The notes beneath the pieces were generated by a model. It was not told where the DNA came from, did no database searches, and saw nothing but the letters and a program-made list of their open reading frames with translations. Source: Halomonas litopenaei (GTDB lineage Bacteria > Pseudomonadota > Gammaproteobacteria > Pseudomonadales > Halomonadaceae). Taken from it: 64,000 bases of DNA. The stretch spans positions 62,001-126,000 of the forward strand of contig NZ_PXNS01000001.1 of assembly GCF_003045775.1 (NCBI RefSeq), read 5' to 3'. Shown piece by piece: positions 8,992-17,568 of this stretch (position 1 is the first letter of the stretch; each line of letters starts with the position of its first letter). Made by a program: the position numbers and the translations under genes.

Positions 8992-9738
8992 CTATCGCCA
9001 TCGCAGAGGATGACGCAGGCCCAGCCGACCTTGTTCGTCCCAGTCATCCCACCCTGAGAAGGGGATCGTCGACTCCCCTTCCAGGCCCTTGAGCCTGGCC
9101 CGCCAGTCGGTCTTGGTGCTTTCGAGGTGCCGGCGGAATGCGGTCTCCTCCTGATAGGCGAGGCCGCCGCCCTGGATGCCGAAGGCGAGCTGTGGTGGCA
9201 GCACTTCGAGGCCCAGGTAATACAGGGAACAGTGGAAGGGGTACATCAGCCGAACGATGTCTCCCGCTCTGCCGGCGGGCTCGAAGGCTTCCGCCGGCGA
9301 ACCTGTCGTCACCGCGCAGATGGCACGTTTGCCCTTGAGTCGCCCGTGATCATAGCGGCGACTTCCGGAGTACATCCCTCCGTACACCATCACGCGATCG
9401 AACCAGCCCTTGAGCATGGCCGGTGGTCCATGCCACCACAGTGGAAACTGAAAAATCACCAACTCTGCCTGTTCCAGCCGTTGGATTTCTCTTGCCACAT
9501 CCTCGGGAAGCTGTCCGCCTTCGAAGGCATGGCGTTGCTCCGTCAGTGCACTAAACACCTGCGAGTCCTGGCGATTGCGATAGTGGCGAGGGTGTTCAAT
9601 GGCATCGAAGCCTTCAGCGTAAAGGTCGCTGATGACCACCCTATGGCCCTGGGGGGTCAGAGTGTCGGCGGTGATGGCGGTCAAGGCGCCGTTCAAGGAG
9701 TGGGGTTCAGGGTGACAGTGAACGATCAGGACATTCAT
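8992..9738 (-). CDS. Flavodoxin-fold NAD(P)H-dependent quinone reductase
   Basis: A 248-residue protein of the NAD(P)H dehydrogenase (quinone) family (flavodoxin_2, PF02525; MdaB/KefF/NQO relatives). Such FAD or FMN enzymes reduce quinones and nitro or azo compounds by two electrons. Diagnostic parts are the flavin phosphate loop VHCHPEPHSLNGAL, the segment FPLWWHGPPAMLKGWFDRV and AVTTGSPAEAF. It is divergent from a LysR regulator gene with only 89 bases between start codons, which suggests the regulator controls it. The physiological electron acceptor is unknown. Confidence 0.85.
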   Translation of the reverse strand: MNVLIVHCHPEPHSLNGALTAITADTLTPQGHRVVISDLYAEGFDAIEHPRHYRNRQDSQVFSALTEQRHAFEGGQLPEDVAREIQRLEQAELVIFQFPLWWHGPPAMLKGWFDRVMVYGGMYSGSRRYDHGRLKGKRAICAVTTGSPAEAFEPAGRAGDIVRLMYPFHCSLYYLGLEVLPPQLAFGIQGGGLAYQEETAFRRHLESTKTDWRARLKGLEGESTIPFSGWDDWDEQGRLGLRHPLRWR

Positions 9739-9827
9739 GGTCGACTCCGTTGCGGTGGGTGTGGTTCAGGCTATGCCTTACACTTGTGCAACGAAATTCC
9801 CTATTCTTGTCGGTAGGCTTTGCAAAA

Positions 9828-10733
9828 ATGAACAGTTGGGACGACTTGAGGACGGTCCTCGAGATTTCGCGCTCGGGCTCTCTCTCAGGGGCGGCACGCC
9901 AGCTTGGCGTCAGCCACGCCACCGTGTTTCGGCGCCTGCGAAACATCGAGCGGCGCCTTGGCGTGCTGTTGTTCGAGCGCTCACCCGGCGGTTACCAGCC
10001 CACCTTGGCGGGGGAAGAGATGGCGCAGGCGGCAGCGCGCGTGCACCAGGAGGTAGAAGGGGTGACGCGCCGCATCCAGGGGAGGGATCAACGGCTGGAG
10101 GGCGTCATTCGCGTCACCCTGACAGACTCCTTGCTGCAGGGGCTGCTGATGCCGGTATTCGAGGCGTTCCAGCAACGCCATCCCGCCATCGTGCTTGATG
10201 TCTCGGTCTCCAATGCCCTCTATGATCTGGCTGCTCGCGACGCCGAGGTGGCGATTCGGCCCTCCAACCAGCCGCCCGAGACGTTGGTGGGTCGGCGAGT
10301 CGGTTCGATCCGCCAGGCGATCTACGTGGCTCGCGATGGCGACATCTCCGAGCCGGGCGATATTACCGCCTGGATTGATCAGGGACAGCGCCCCGACGAT
10401 GCGGCGCTGGCGGCTTGGATGGAAGACAAGGTCGAGCAAGCGATGGTCCGCTTCCGTTGCGATAGCCTGCTGGGGCGGCAGCAGGCCGCCAGGCGTGGCT
10501 TGGGGGCGGTGGTGCTTCCTCGTTATCTGGGCGATGCTGATGTCGGCTTGAAACAGGTGGGAGATGAGTTGGAGGCGTTGGCGGTCGACCTGTGGCTGTT
10601 GGCCCACCAGGACATGCGTCAGGTCGTGCGTATACGCCTGTTTATCGACTTTCTTGCCGAGTCGCTCAGGGCGAGGTTGGCGCCCGGGGCGGCAGACCCA
10701 AAGCGCTATGCCAAGCCTTGGTACCCGCCGTAG
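9828..10733 (+). CDS. LysR-family transcriptional regulator
   Basis: A 301-residue LTTR. The N-terminal winged helix-turn-helix reads SGSLSGAARQLGVSHATVFR followed by RRLGVLLFERSPGGY; the rest is the periplasmic-binding-like effector domain. The start is set at the ATG of MNSWDDL because upstream in-frame codons add residues not found in LTTRs. Its divergent position next to the quinone reductase gene is the classic arrangement for an LTTR and its target. The HTH has SHATVFRRLRN rather than the more usual SQPAVSRQI, as in the subgroup that often controls NAD(P)H oxidoreductases. Inducer unknown. Confidence 0.88.
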   Translation: MNSWDDLRTVLEISRSGSLSGAARQLGVSHATVFRRLRNIERRLGVLLFERSPGGYQPTLAGEEMAQAAARVHQEVEGVTRRIQGRDQRLEGVIRVTLTDSLLQGLLMPVFEAFQQRHPAIVLDVSVSNALYDLAARDAEVAIRPSNQPPETLVGRRVGSIRQAIYVARDGDISEPGDITAWIDQGQRPDDAALAAWMEDKVEQAMVRFRCDSLLGRQQAARRGLGAVVLPRYLGDADVGLKQVGDELEALAVDLWLLAHQDMRQVVRIRLFIDFLAESLRARLAPGAADPKRYAKPWYPP

Positions 10734-10788
10734 GGTACCGCTACGACTTCGGACAAGATCCACCGGCCGCGAAACAAGGAGAGCGACG

Positions 10789-11517
10789 ATGACGACAACA
10801 CCGGTACGCCCGCAGATACTCGCCTTCGATATCTTCGGCACCGTGGTCGACTGGCACGGCAGTATCGCCCGGGAGGTCGAGGCGCTGGGTTTGCTCACGT
10901 CGCCAGGCGCAGCGGCATCGATGACGCCCGCGGACTTCGCCCGAGCCTGGCGCGCGGGTTATCGGCCGGCCATGGACAGGGTGATGTCCGGCGAGCTTGG
11001 CTGGACGCGTATCGACGACTTGCATCGGATGATTCTCGATGAGCTGCTCGATCGCCACGGGCTGGCACTGGACGAGGTGGGCAGGGCCCATCTCAACCGC
11101 GCCTGGCATCGTCTGGCGCCCTGGCCCGACAGCGTCGAGGGGCTGTCACGGCTCAAGCGCGGCTATACCCTGTGCACCCTGTCCAATGGCAACCTGGGGC
11201 TGCTCGCCAATATGGCCAAGCACGCCGGCCTGCCCTGGGACCTGATCCTGTCCGCCGAGGTCTTCCGCGCCTACAAGCCCCATCCCGACACCTACCTGGG
11301 AGTGGCCGAGGTCTTCGAGGTGGCCCCCGAGGAGGTGATGCTGGTGGCCGCCCACCAGGACGACCTCGACGCCGCCCGCCGCTGCGGCCTCAAGACCGCC
11401 TACATCGAGCGTCCCCATGAGTTCGGCGAAGACGCCCCCAACGCGGTGGAAGGTTCGCCCGACAACGATCTCCACTGCACCTCGTTGATCGATCTGGCCG
11501 ATCGTCTGGGCGCCTAG
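10789..11517 (+). CDS. HAD-superfamily hydrolase, haloacid dehalogenase type II
   Basis: A 242-residue L-2-haloacid dehalogenase-type HAD enzyme. The nucleophile is Asp14 in FDIFGTVVDW; motif II is CTLSNGNLG; the lysine of motif III is in YKPHPDTYLG; motif IV is VAAHQDDLDAARRCGLKTAYI. Members of this group hydrolyse short 2-haloalkanoates or act as phosphatases, so the substrate is open. The start ATG has AAGGAG seven bases upstream; in-frame codons before it are not coding. It lies 55 bases after the LysR gene and may be cotranscribed with it. Converges on the antiporter gene with an 8-base gap. Confidence 0.88.
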   Translation: MTTTPVRPQILAFDIFGTVVDWHGSIAREVEALGLLTSPGAAASMTPADFARAWRAGYRPAMDRVMSGELGWTRIDDLHRMILDELLDRHGLALDEVGRAHLNRAWHRLAPWPDSVEGLSRLKRGYTLCTLSNGNLGLLANMAKHAGLPWDLILSAEVFRAYKPHPDTYLGVAEVFEVAPEEVMLVAAHQDDLDAARRCGLKTAYIERPHEFGEDAPNAVEGSPDNDLHCTSLIDLADRLGA

Positions 11518-11525
11518 TGTCATCG

Positions 11526-12593
11526 CTATCCAGTAGTGGCGTGGGCGCTGACAGCGCCCGATGGCGGCAGGTGCGGCACCAGGTCGATGGTGCCGAAGGA
11601 CTCGAGCGAGACCCACACCACGAAGGCCGCGTAGACCACCAGCAGACAGATCGACTCGCGCCGCGACAGGATCATGTGGGTGCGCATCATCAGAAACAGC
11701 AGCACCGTGGCGAAGGTCAGCGCGGCCATCATCGGCGCCGCCAGCGAGAAGTCGATCACCGCGGTACCGGCGATCAGCACGCCTGCCGGGATGCACACCA
11801 GCAGGTCGAAGGTGTTGCTGCCTAGCACATTGGCGATGCTGGTGACGCCGCGTCCCTGGCGTGCCGCGCGGATGGAGACGAAGGCATCGGGAATCGAGGT
11901 GCCGGCCGCGACCACGGTGATGCCCCACAGGAAACTCGGAGTGCCGAAGATCTCGCCGAAATTGATCGCCGCGCGCACCAGCCCCTCGACGCCGACCACG
12001 ATGACCACCAGCGACAGCGCCAGTCGTCCCCACTCACGTCCCGGGCGGATGTCGCTGACGTCCTCGTCGGATTCATGATCCAGAGTGTCCTGGTACTGCA
12101 CAAATAGGTAGAGCCCGTACAGGGCTACCGGCATCAAGGCCAGCCAGCGGGTCATCTCGCCCTGGATGCTGCCGCCCTGGGGCGAGGTCTCCACCGGGTG
12201 GTAGATGGCGGCGAAGGCGAAGGTCAGGGTCAGCACCGCCACCGCGATCATGTAGAACTGGGCTTCCTTGTAGACCAGGTCGCGATTGGCCTGAAGCGGT
12301 GACTTCGAGGCCAGCCCGCTGAGCCCGGGAATCACCAGAATATTGAACAGCGCCGAGCCGACGATGGCCGCCACACCGAGCTCGAACTCGCCGTGGACCA
12401 GGGTCGAGATGACGGTGGTGGACAGCTCCGGGAAGCTCGAGCCCACCGCCACCACGATGGCACCCTGAACGATTTCCGGCAGCCGGTAGTAGGCCGACAG
12501 GCGCTGGCTCGAGCGTTCGAGCAGACCGCTGCCCTTCCAGATGATGGCGGTGGCGATGACGGCGACCAGCGTCCAGAGCAAGATGGCGGACAT
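11526..12593 (-). CDS. Sodium/calcium exchanger family (CaCA) membrane protein
   Basis: A 355-residue inner-membrane cation antiporter with the internal duplication typical of CaCA proteins. The two alpha repeats are visible: GSSFPELSTTVIS followed by GSALFNIL in the first half, and GTSIPDAFVSI followed by GSNTFDLLV in the second. About ten hydrophobic segments are present, with a central hydrophilic loop rich in Asp/Glu (around residues 175-195, DHESDEDVSD). Family role is export of Ca2+ (or K+) in exchange for H+ or Na+. It lies 73 bases downstream of the TauE/SafE gene on the same strand and may share that operon. Confidence 0.85.
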   Translation of the reverse strand: MSAILLWTLVAVIATAIIWKGSGLLERSSQRLSAYYRLPEIVQGAIVVAVGSSFPELSTTVISTLVHGEFELGVAAIVGSALFNILVIPGLSGLASKSPLQANRDLVYKEAQFYMIAVAVLTLTFAFAAIYHPVETSPQGGSIQGEMTRWLALMPVALYGLYLFVQYQDTLDHESDEDVSDIRPGREWGRLALSLVVIVVGVEGLVRAAINFGEIFGTPSFLWGITVVAAGTSIPDAFVSIRAARQGRGVTSIANVLGSNTFDLLVCIPAGVLIAGTAVIDFSLAAPMMAALTFATVLLFLMMRTHMILSRRESICLLVVYAAFVVWVSLESFGTIDLVPHLPPSGAVSAHATTG

Positions 12594-12666
12594 TCCCTAT
12601 CCTTGAGCGAGAGGTGGCCCTGTCAGCTTAGCCTTCCTGATCGCTCGCGCAAAAGACAGACGCTGG

Positions 12667-13380
12667 CTATCGCGGCACCATCAGGAACAGCCCGGAGAGC
12701 AGCGCAAACAACAGGACGCCCTGACGCAGGCGCTTCGCATCCAGACGCTGGTGCATGATTCGGCTCAAGACGGTTCCGATCAGCAGAGGGGGAAGAAGAG
12801 CGAGCGCCCACCACAGCTGTGTCTGTTGCACGGCACCTGCCATGGCGAGAATCAACAGTGACAGCACTTCGCCGACCACGAAGCAGCAGGCAATGGTGGA
12901 GCGTAGCTCGGGACCCGGTCGATGCTGGTAGAGCAGGGCCAGGGGAGGGCCACCGACCCCGGTGGCGGTTTCGGTGACACCGGTGATGGCACCCACCGTG
13001 AGGCAGGCGCCGGTGCCCGGTCGAAACACCGGAGCAAAGAGGGCGACCAGCACCGCGAGCACGGTGGACGCTCCGATCAACTGGTTGAGCCCTTGGGTGC
13101 TCAGCACCATCAACACCGCGAGCCCGGCCAGGGTGCCTGGCAATCGTCCAGCGCTGATCCAGGCGCTGCCGCGCCAATCAATCGCCTCTCGCTCGCGCAG
13201 CGCCACCAGCAGATTCAGCGGAAGCATCAGGACCAGCAATGCCACCGGCAGCAGAGTCGGTGCCAGAATTCCCAGCACCGGGGCCACGATCAGCGCGAAA
13301 CCGATACCGATGGCACCCTGGACGAAGGACGCCAGCAGGGTGGCTACGGCGGCGATCGCATAGGTAGTGGTCGTCAGCAT
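12667..13380 (-). CDS. TauE/SafE family sulfite exporter-like membrane protein
   Basis: A 237-residue membrane protein with about eight hydrophobic segments and the duplicated family pattern: SFVQGAIGIGFALIVAP in the first half and GVTETATGVGGPPLALLY in the second. Family members export sulfite, sulfoacetate or other small organic anions. The start overlaps the end of the amidohydrolase gene by seven bases, so it belongs to the permease-amidohydrolase operon. That suggests it exports an anionic product of that pathway, which is inference. Confidence 0.85.
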   Translation of the reverse strand: MLTTTTYAIAAVATLLASFVQGAIGIGFALIVAPVLGILAPTLLPVALLVLMLPLNLLVALREREAIDWRGSAWISAGRLPGTLAGLAVLMVLSTQGLNQLIGASTVLAVLVALFAPVFRPGTGACLTVGAITGVTETATGVGGPPLALLYQHRPGPELRSTIACCFVVGEVLSLLILAMAGAVQQTQLWWALALLPPLLIGTVLSRIMHQRLDAKRLRQGVLLFALLSGLFLMVPR

Positions 13381-14828
13381 CGGGGCTCCCCATTGCCTCG
13401 CTGCCTTGAGGGCGTCGCTTCACCAGCTTTTCCATGGCGCTCGCGATGCACCTCGGAGGTCGGATGGACCCGCTGGATCGGTGCCTTGTTGATGGCGGCG
13501 GGAGCCACCTCGCGGACTTCAGCAAGCAGTGCCCGTGCGTCCCAGTCCACTGGCCAGCCTTGCCAGAGTCTCAGTCGGCCAGCGGTGAACACGGCTTCGA
13601 TCTGATCCCGATTGCCGTAGCGCACAAGTTCCCAGGGCCGGTCCCAGGAAGGCGTCATCTCAGGCACCTCGAGATCCACCAGCAGGAAGTCGGCGGCTTT
13701 ATCCACAGTGATGTCGCCGGTGATGCTGCCAAGCCCGCAGCACTCGGCGCTGCCCTGGGTAGCGTGTTCCAGCCAGCGCCAGCCACCGCCGCAGGAGCTG
13801 TCGCCGGTAGCCAGACCGAAGGCCATTCGCTGGCTGGTCTCGGCCGCATCCATCAGGCGAAAGCCGTCACTGCGGGTCCCGTCTGTACCGAGCCCGAAAC
13901 GGATGCCAAGCGCCGCCATCTGCAGGGCGGGCGCCACCGCGTTGCCTTTCCAGCTGCTGGCGACCGGATTGAAGGCCACCGCGGTATCGGTATCTCGCAG
14001 CAGATTGAGTTCGTCTGGCGTGACCAGGGTGGCGTGGGCGATCAGGGTCTGTGGGCCGAGTGCGCCCACCGCATGCAGATGCTCCAGCGGCCGCTGTGAG
14101 CGCGTTACCAGAGAACGTTCGACCGCCTGGAGGTGCTCGTTGACGTGGCTCTGGAAGATCGCTCCCTTGTCGCGGCATAGCGTGGCGACGTCGTTGAGCA
14201 TATCGTCGCTGGCCGCTTCGGGAATGGAAATTGCCAGGGATGGATGGATCAACGCGTGGTCGCGGTAGTCCGCCAGGTGGGCCACGGCACGGTCGAGAAT
14301 GGCGTTGCGTTGCTGGGGCGAAGCGCTACCGCCGCGATCATTGCAGATCATGCCGAGCACGCAGCGAAGCCCACTTTCTTCGGCCGCCTTGGCGAGTGCG
14401 CCGATTTCCCCCGCACTGCGGGTACCCGCGTCCACCGCAGTGGTAAAGCCTCCACGCAAGGCCTCGAGCGCCGCCAGTTTGGACGACAAGTGAAGCAGTC
14501 GCTCGTCCAGGCTGGACTCCAGCGGCACCCAGATGCGTCGAAAGATTTCGGAGGGCTCCCCGAACACCAGCGACTTGCCCAGTGACTGGGTCAGGTGATG
14601 GTGGCTGTCGACGAACCCCGGCATCATCAGGTGTCCCGGCAGGTCGATCGGGGGCAACGTCGGATGACGGGCGACCAGGGCTTCCTTGGGTCCGATATCG
14701 ATGAAGCGCCCGGCGCTCGTCACGACTCCCATGTCACGCTGAATGCTTCCATTCGCAAGCAGTTCGCCAGGGCACAGCAGCAGCTCGCTGGCCGAGAGTC
14801 GCTGGCGCAGTTGCTGATCGAGCGTCAT
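13374..14828 (-). CDS. Amidohydrolase of the nucleobase/s-triazine deaminase group
   Basis: A 484-residue metal-dependent hydrolase of the TRZ/ATZ/8-oxoguanine deaminase type. Metal ligands are visible: DSHHH near residue 70, the histidine in QSHVNEH, the histidine in IAHATLVTPDE, and the aspartate in GTDGTRSDG. A beta-sandwich domain is formed by both ends. The extreme C-terminus (about 40 residues, rich in Arg, Gly and Pro) is unlike the family core. It starts four bases inside the upstream nucleobase-permease gene, so substrate uptake and deamination are coupled. 8-oxoguanine, guanine or another aminated purine or pyrimidine is the likely substrate; which one cannot be read from the sequence. 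Confidence 0.82.
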   Translation of the reverse strand: MTLDQQLRQRLSASELLLCPGELLANGSIQRDMGVVTSAGRFIDIGPKEALVARHPTLPPIDLPGHLMMPGFVDSHHHLTQSLGKSLVFGEPSEIFRRIWVPLESSLDERLLHLSSKLAALEALRGGFTTAVDAGTRSAGEIGALAKAAEESGLRCVLGMICNDRGGSASPQQRNAILDRAVAHLADYRDHALIHPSLAISIPEAASDDMLNDVATLCRDKGAIFQSHVNEHLQAVERSLVTRSQRPLEHLHAVGALGPQTLIAHATLVTPDELNLLRDTDTAVAFNPVASSWKGNAVAPALQMAALGIRFGLGTDGTRSDGFRLMDAAETSQRMAFGLATGDSSCGGGWRWLEHATQGSAECCGLGSITGDITVDKAADFLLVDLEVPEMTPSWDRPWELVRYGNRDQIEAVFTAGRLRLWQGWPVDWDARALLAEVREVAPAAINKAPIQRVHPTSEVHRERHGKAGEATPSRQRGNGEPRC

Positions 14829-16192
14829 GAATCTGTCTCCGGAGCTTCGGTGTGGGTGGGCTGGGTCTCTCGGGCGCTGTTGCCGCTGCCCAGGTGGTAG
14901 AAGGCCAGGTTGACGATCACCGCGGTGAGGGTGCCCATGGCCAGTCCATTACCCAGGATGATCTGCAGGTGGGTCGGGAAGGCAGAGTAGAAGCCCGGTA
15001 CAACGATCGGCAGCAGACCCATGGCCAGCGCCGAGGCCAGGGTGAAGAGGTTGCCGTGCTCATTGAAGTCGACGCGGCGCAGGATATTGATGCCCATGAC
15101 CCCGATGATGGCGAAGACGATGACGGCGGTGCCGGCCACCACCGGTGTCGGCAGGGTGGCGGCCAGTCGGCCCAGAGGTGCCAGCATGGCCAGCAGGATC
15201 AGCAGACAGCCGGCGGCGATGGTGACATAGCGCGAGCGCACGCCAGTGGCCCGGATGATGCCGATATTCTCGCCGCTGGTGATGATCAGCGAGGTGCCGA
15301 GGCAGCCGCCGAACAGCGAGCCCAGGGCGTCGGCGCGAATGTTCCTGGGAACCAGGGCCTTGGCATCGCCTCGCTTGCCGACGATTTCGGCGGTGGCCAT
15401 GGTCTGGCCGGTGGCCTCGGTCATCGACACCACGCTGAAGATGATCAGCGGCAGCGACGCCAGCAGGTCGAACTTGGGCATGCCGAAAGGAAAGAGCTGG
15501 GGCAGGGCGATCAAGGGGCCATCGAGGATGCCCGCCACGCTGAGGTGACCGAAGGCTGCCGCGATCAGCGCACCCATGACCAGCCCGATCATCACCGAGA
15601 TGCGACGCAGGGCGCCGGTAAACACTCTGGCACTCACGACGATGCAGGCGATGGTGGCCAGCGCCAGCAGAATGGTCGAAGGGGCAGCGAAGTCGGGGCT
15701 GTCAGGGCGCCCGGCGATGAGGCCACCGAAGATCTTGACCAGGTTGATGGCCACCAGCAGCAGCATGGTGCCGATCACGATGGGCGGAAAGAAGCGGAGA
15801 ACTCGGGTGAAGAAGGGCAGTGCCAGAAAGTAGAACAAGGCGGTCAGAATCACCGCACCGGTGGCGGTCTGGATATCGGTGGCCTGGGCGATCGCCAGAA
15901 AAATGACGATGGGGGCACCGCCAGGTACCTGCACGAACGGGAGTCTCGCACCGAAGCCCAGTACCCCGATGGATTGCAGCAGGGTGCCGAGGCCACAGGC
16001 GAGGAAGGTGGCGCTCATCAGCGGTACCGTGACGTCAGGCCCGAAGCCCAGCGCCTGGCCGACCAGGAAGACCGCCGTGATCGGTGCGGCTGCCATCACC
16101 AATACGTGCTGCAAGCCGTAGAGGATGGCAGCCTTCAGTGGCAGCCGTTCATCCACCGGATCGACGGAATCGGTGTGAAGAGGAGAAGACAT
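14825..16192 (-). CDS. NCS2-family nucleobase permease (uracil/xanthine type)
   Basis: About 455 residues, an inner-membrane nucleobase:cation symporter of the NCS2 family (UraA/PbuX/UacT relatives), with about 14 membrane segments. Family features include LYGLQHVLVMAAAPITAVFLV near the N-terminus, FVQVPGGAPIVI in segment 3, and SMTEATGQTMATAEIVGKRGD with the substrate-binding glutamate region. The ATG at 16192 is preferred over the one four codons upstream because GAGG lies six bases before it. It heads an operon with the amidohydrolase and the TauE/SafE protein and is divergent from a LysR gene. Confidence 0.9.
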   Translation of the reverse strand: MSSPLHTDSVDPVDERLPLKAAILYGLQHVLVMAAAPITAVFLVGQALGFGPDVTVPLMSATFLACGLGTLLQSIGVLGFGARLPFVQVPGGAPIVIFLAIAQATDIQTATGAVILTALFYFLALPFFTRVLRFFPPIVIGTMLLLVAINLVKIFGGLIAGRPDSPDFAAPSTILLALATIACIVVSARVFTGALRRISVMIGLVMGALIAAAFGHLSVAGILDGPLIALPQLFPFGMPKFDLLASLPLIIFSVVSMTEATGQTMATAEIVGKRGDAKALVPRNIRADALGSLFGGCLGTSLIITSGENIGIIRATGVRSRYVTIAAGCLLILLAMLAPLGRLAATLPTPVVAGTAVIVFAIIGVMGINILRRVDFNEHGNLFTLASALAMGLLPIVVPGFYSAFPTHLQIILGNGLAMGTLTAVIVNLAFYHLGSGNSARETQPTHTEAPETDS

Positions 16193-16325
16193 GGGTGGCC
16201 TCATTGTTGTTGTCGTTCAAGAGTGTGCGTCCAGGTGTTTGTCGAATCGCGTTTCTTCAGCAGGTTTCAGAGGAAAGCTAGCGCTGAGTCAGTGTGCGCG
16301 TCTATCATCGTTTTTCGTGAGATGT

Positions 16326-16342
16326 GTTGCCGAAATGGCAAC
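16326..16342. promoter_or_regulatory. Probable LysR operator
   Basis: Perfect inverted repeat GTTGCC-GAAAT-GGCAAC containing the LTTR signature T-N11-A. It lies between the divergent permease and LysR genes, 43 bases before the LysR start, where an LTTR binding site is expected. Confidence 0.65.
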
Positions 16343-16385
16343 GATTAGTGAGCCAGCCATGGTCTGACGAATCAGGAGACTCCGC

Positions 16386-17303
16386 GTGCCCTTGATGACC
16401 ACCGCGCTACGCTATTTCGATGAGGTTGCCCGACAAGGGTCGATCCGCAGGGCCGCAGACCACCTCCATGTGGCGGCCTCGGCGGTCAATCGCCAGATCC
16501 TCAAGCTGGAGGACGAGCTTGGCGTACCGCTGTTTGAGCGGCTTCCCCGCGGCCTGCGCCTGTCCTCGGCGGGCGAGCTGCTGGTCTATCAGGTGCGACA
16601 GTGGCAGCGGGACGAACGTCAGCTGCTGGGGGTGCTGGACGATATCCGTGGCACCGGTACCAGTGAGGTGCGGGTCGCGTCGGTGGAGTCAGTGACCGAC
16701 CGCCTGCTGCCGGTGACCATTCGGCGCTTCATGGAGCGCTATCCTCGTGTGCGTTTCGACCTGTCCACCGATCTTACCGACCCCATCATCGACGCTATCC
16801 TGTCGGGAGAGGCTGACATCGGACTTTGCATCAATCCGCCGTCCAATCCCCGCCTGCGTACCCTGCGCCGGCTCGAATTGCGTTTCGGGGCGGTCATGGC
16901 GCCGTGGCACGCTCTGGCCAGGGCGAGCGAGCTTCGCCTCAAGGATTTCGAGAACGTCCCGGTGATCTTGCCGGACCAGGCAATGTTTCGTGGCTCTACT
17001 CTGGAACGCGCGCTGTCCACTCAGGACGTGCGACTCTCCGCCGTTGCCGCGTGTGGCCGCATCCTGAGCATGAAGTCGCTCGCCAGAGAGGGCGTGGGCG
17101 TGGCGTTTCTCAATCCGCTGGATGTGACTCGTGAACTGGCCGAGGGGGAGCTTGTCTTTGTGCCTTTGCGGGATCGTGGTATCGCTGCGGCACAGTTGGA
17201 AATGTGTGTGGCCAAGGATCGGCCGCTGCCTCTGGCCATCGCCGTATTCGCCGAAATGCTGGATGAGGCGCTGAAGGAACTGGATGTCGCCACCACCGTC
17301 TAG
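16386..17303 (+). CDS. LysR-family transcriptional regulator
   Basis: A 305-residue LTTR with an N-terminal HTH (RQGSIRRAADHLHVAASAVNRQI, then LGVPLFERLPRGLRLSSAGELL) and an effector domain with two alpha/beta lobes. A GTG start is chosen because AGGAG lies seven bases upstream; an ATG three codons later is possible. Divergent from the NCS2 permease operon and separated from it by a palindromic LTTR-type site, so it very probably regulates nucleobase uptake and breakdown. Its stop codon touches the edge of a 140-bp palindromic element. Confidence 0.9.
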   Translation: MPLMTTALRYFDEVARQGSIRRAADHLHVAASAVNRQILKLEDELGVPLFERLPRGLRLSSAGELLVYQVRQWQRDERQLLGVLDDIRGTGTSEVRVASVESVTDRLLPVTIRRFMERYPRVRFDLSTDLTDPIIDAILSGEADIGLCINPPSNPRLRTLRRLELRFGAVMAPWHALARASELRLKDFENVPVILPDQAMFRGSTLERALSTQDVRLSAVAACGRILSMKSLAREGVGVAFLNPLDVTRELAEGELVFVPLRDRGIAAAQLEMCVAKDRPLPLAIAVFAEMLDEALKELDVATTV

Positions 17304-17443
17304 GGCTTGTCTGAAAAGTGCCTGCGCTCGGTAATACGGCGTTAAAAATCGGATCAAAATGCTCATTTACACCCCGTAAACTGCGCTTTCTCACCGATTT
17401 TTGCCTTGTCTAACCTTCGCTCGTCGACTTTTCGGACAGCGCC
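17304..17443. repeat. 140-bp palindromic intergenic element (MITE/REP-like)
   Basis: Imperfect palindrome centred at 17373. Arms pair symmetrically: GAAAAGT (17313-17319) with ACTTTTC (17427-17433), AAAAATCGG (17344-17352) with CCGATTTTT (17394-17402), and TTTAC (17366-17370) with GTAAA (17376-17380). The ends read GGGCTTGTCTGAAAAGT and ACTTTTCGGACAGCGCC. It has no coding content and is AT-richer in its middle. It resembles intergenic palindromes I recall from Halomonas and Pseudomonas genomes, but copy number cannot be checked here. Confidence 0.75.
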
Positions 17444-17568
17444 TAGTCACTCGCGTCACGCGAAGTAGGTCTTCAGACTGCCGAGATGGCACTGCGGGTG
17501 CTATGGTGTCGGTCATGGATTGCTTATCTGGTCGTGGTTGCCACGGCCTCACTGCCGGAGACAAGGAT

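Noticed and set aside
14852..16348. 498-codon open frame antisense to the NCS2 permease
   Set aside because: Gln/Gly/His/Asp-rich shadow of hydrophobic codons read backwards; the permease explains the region.
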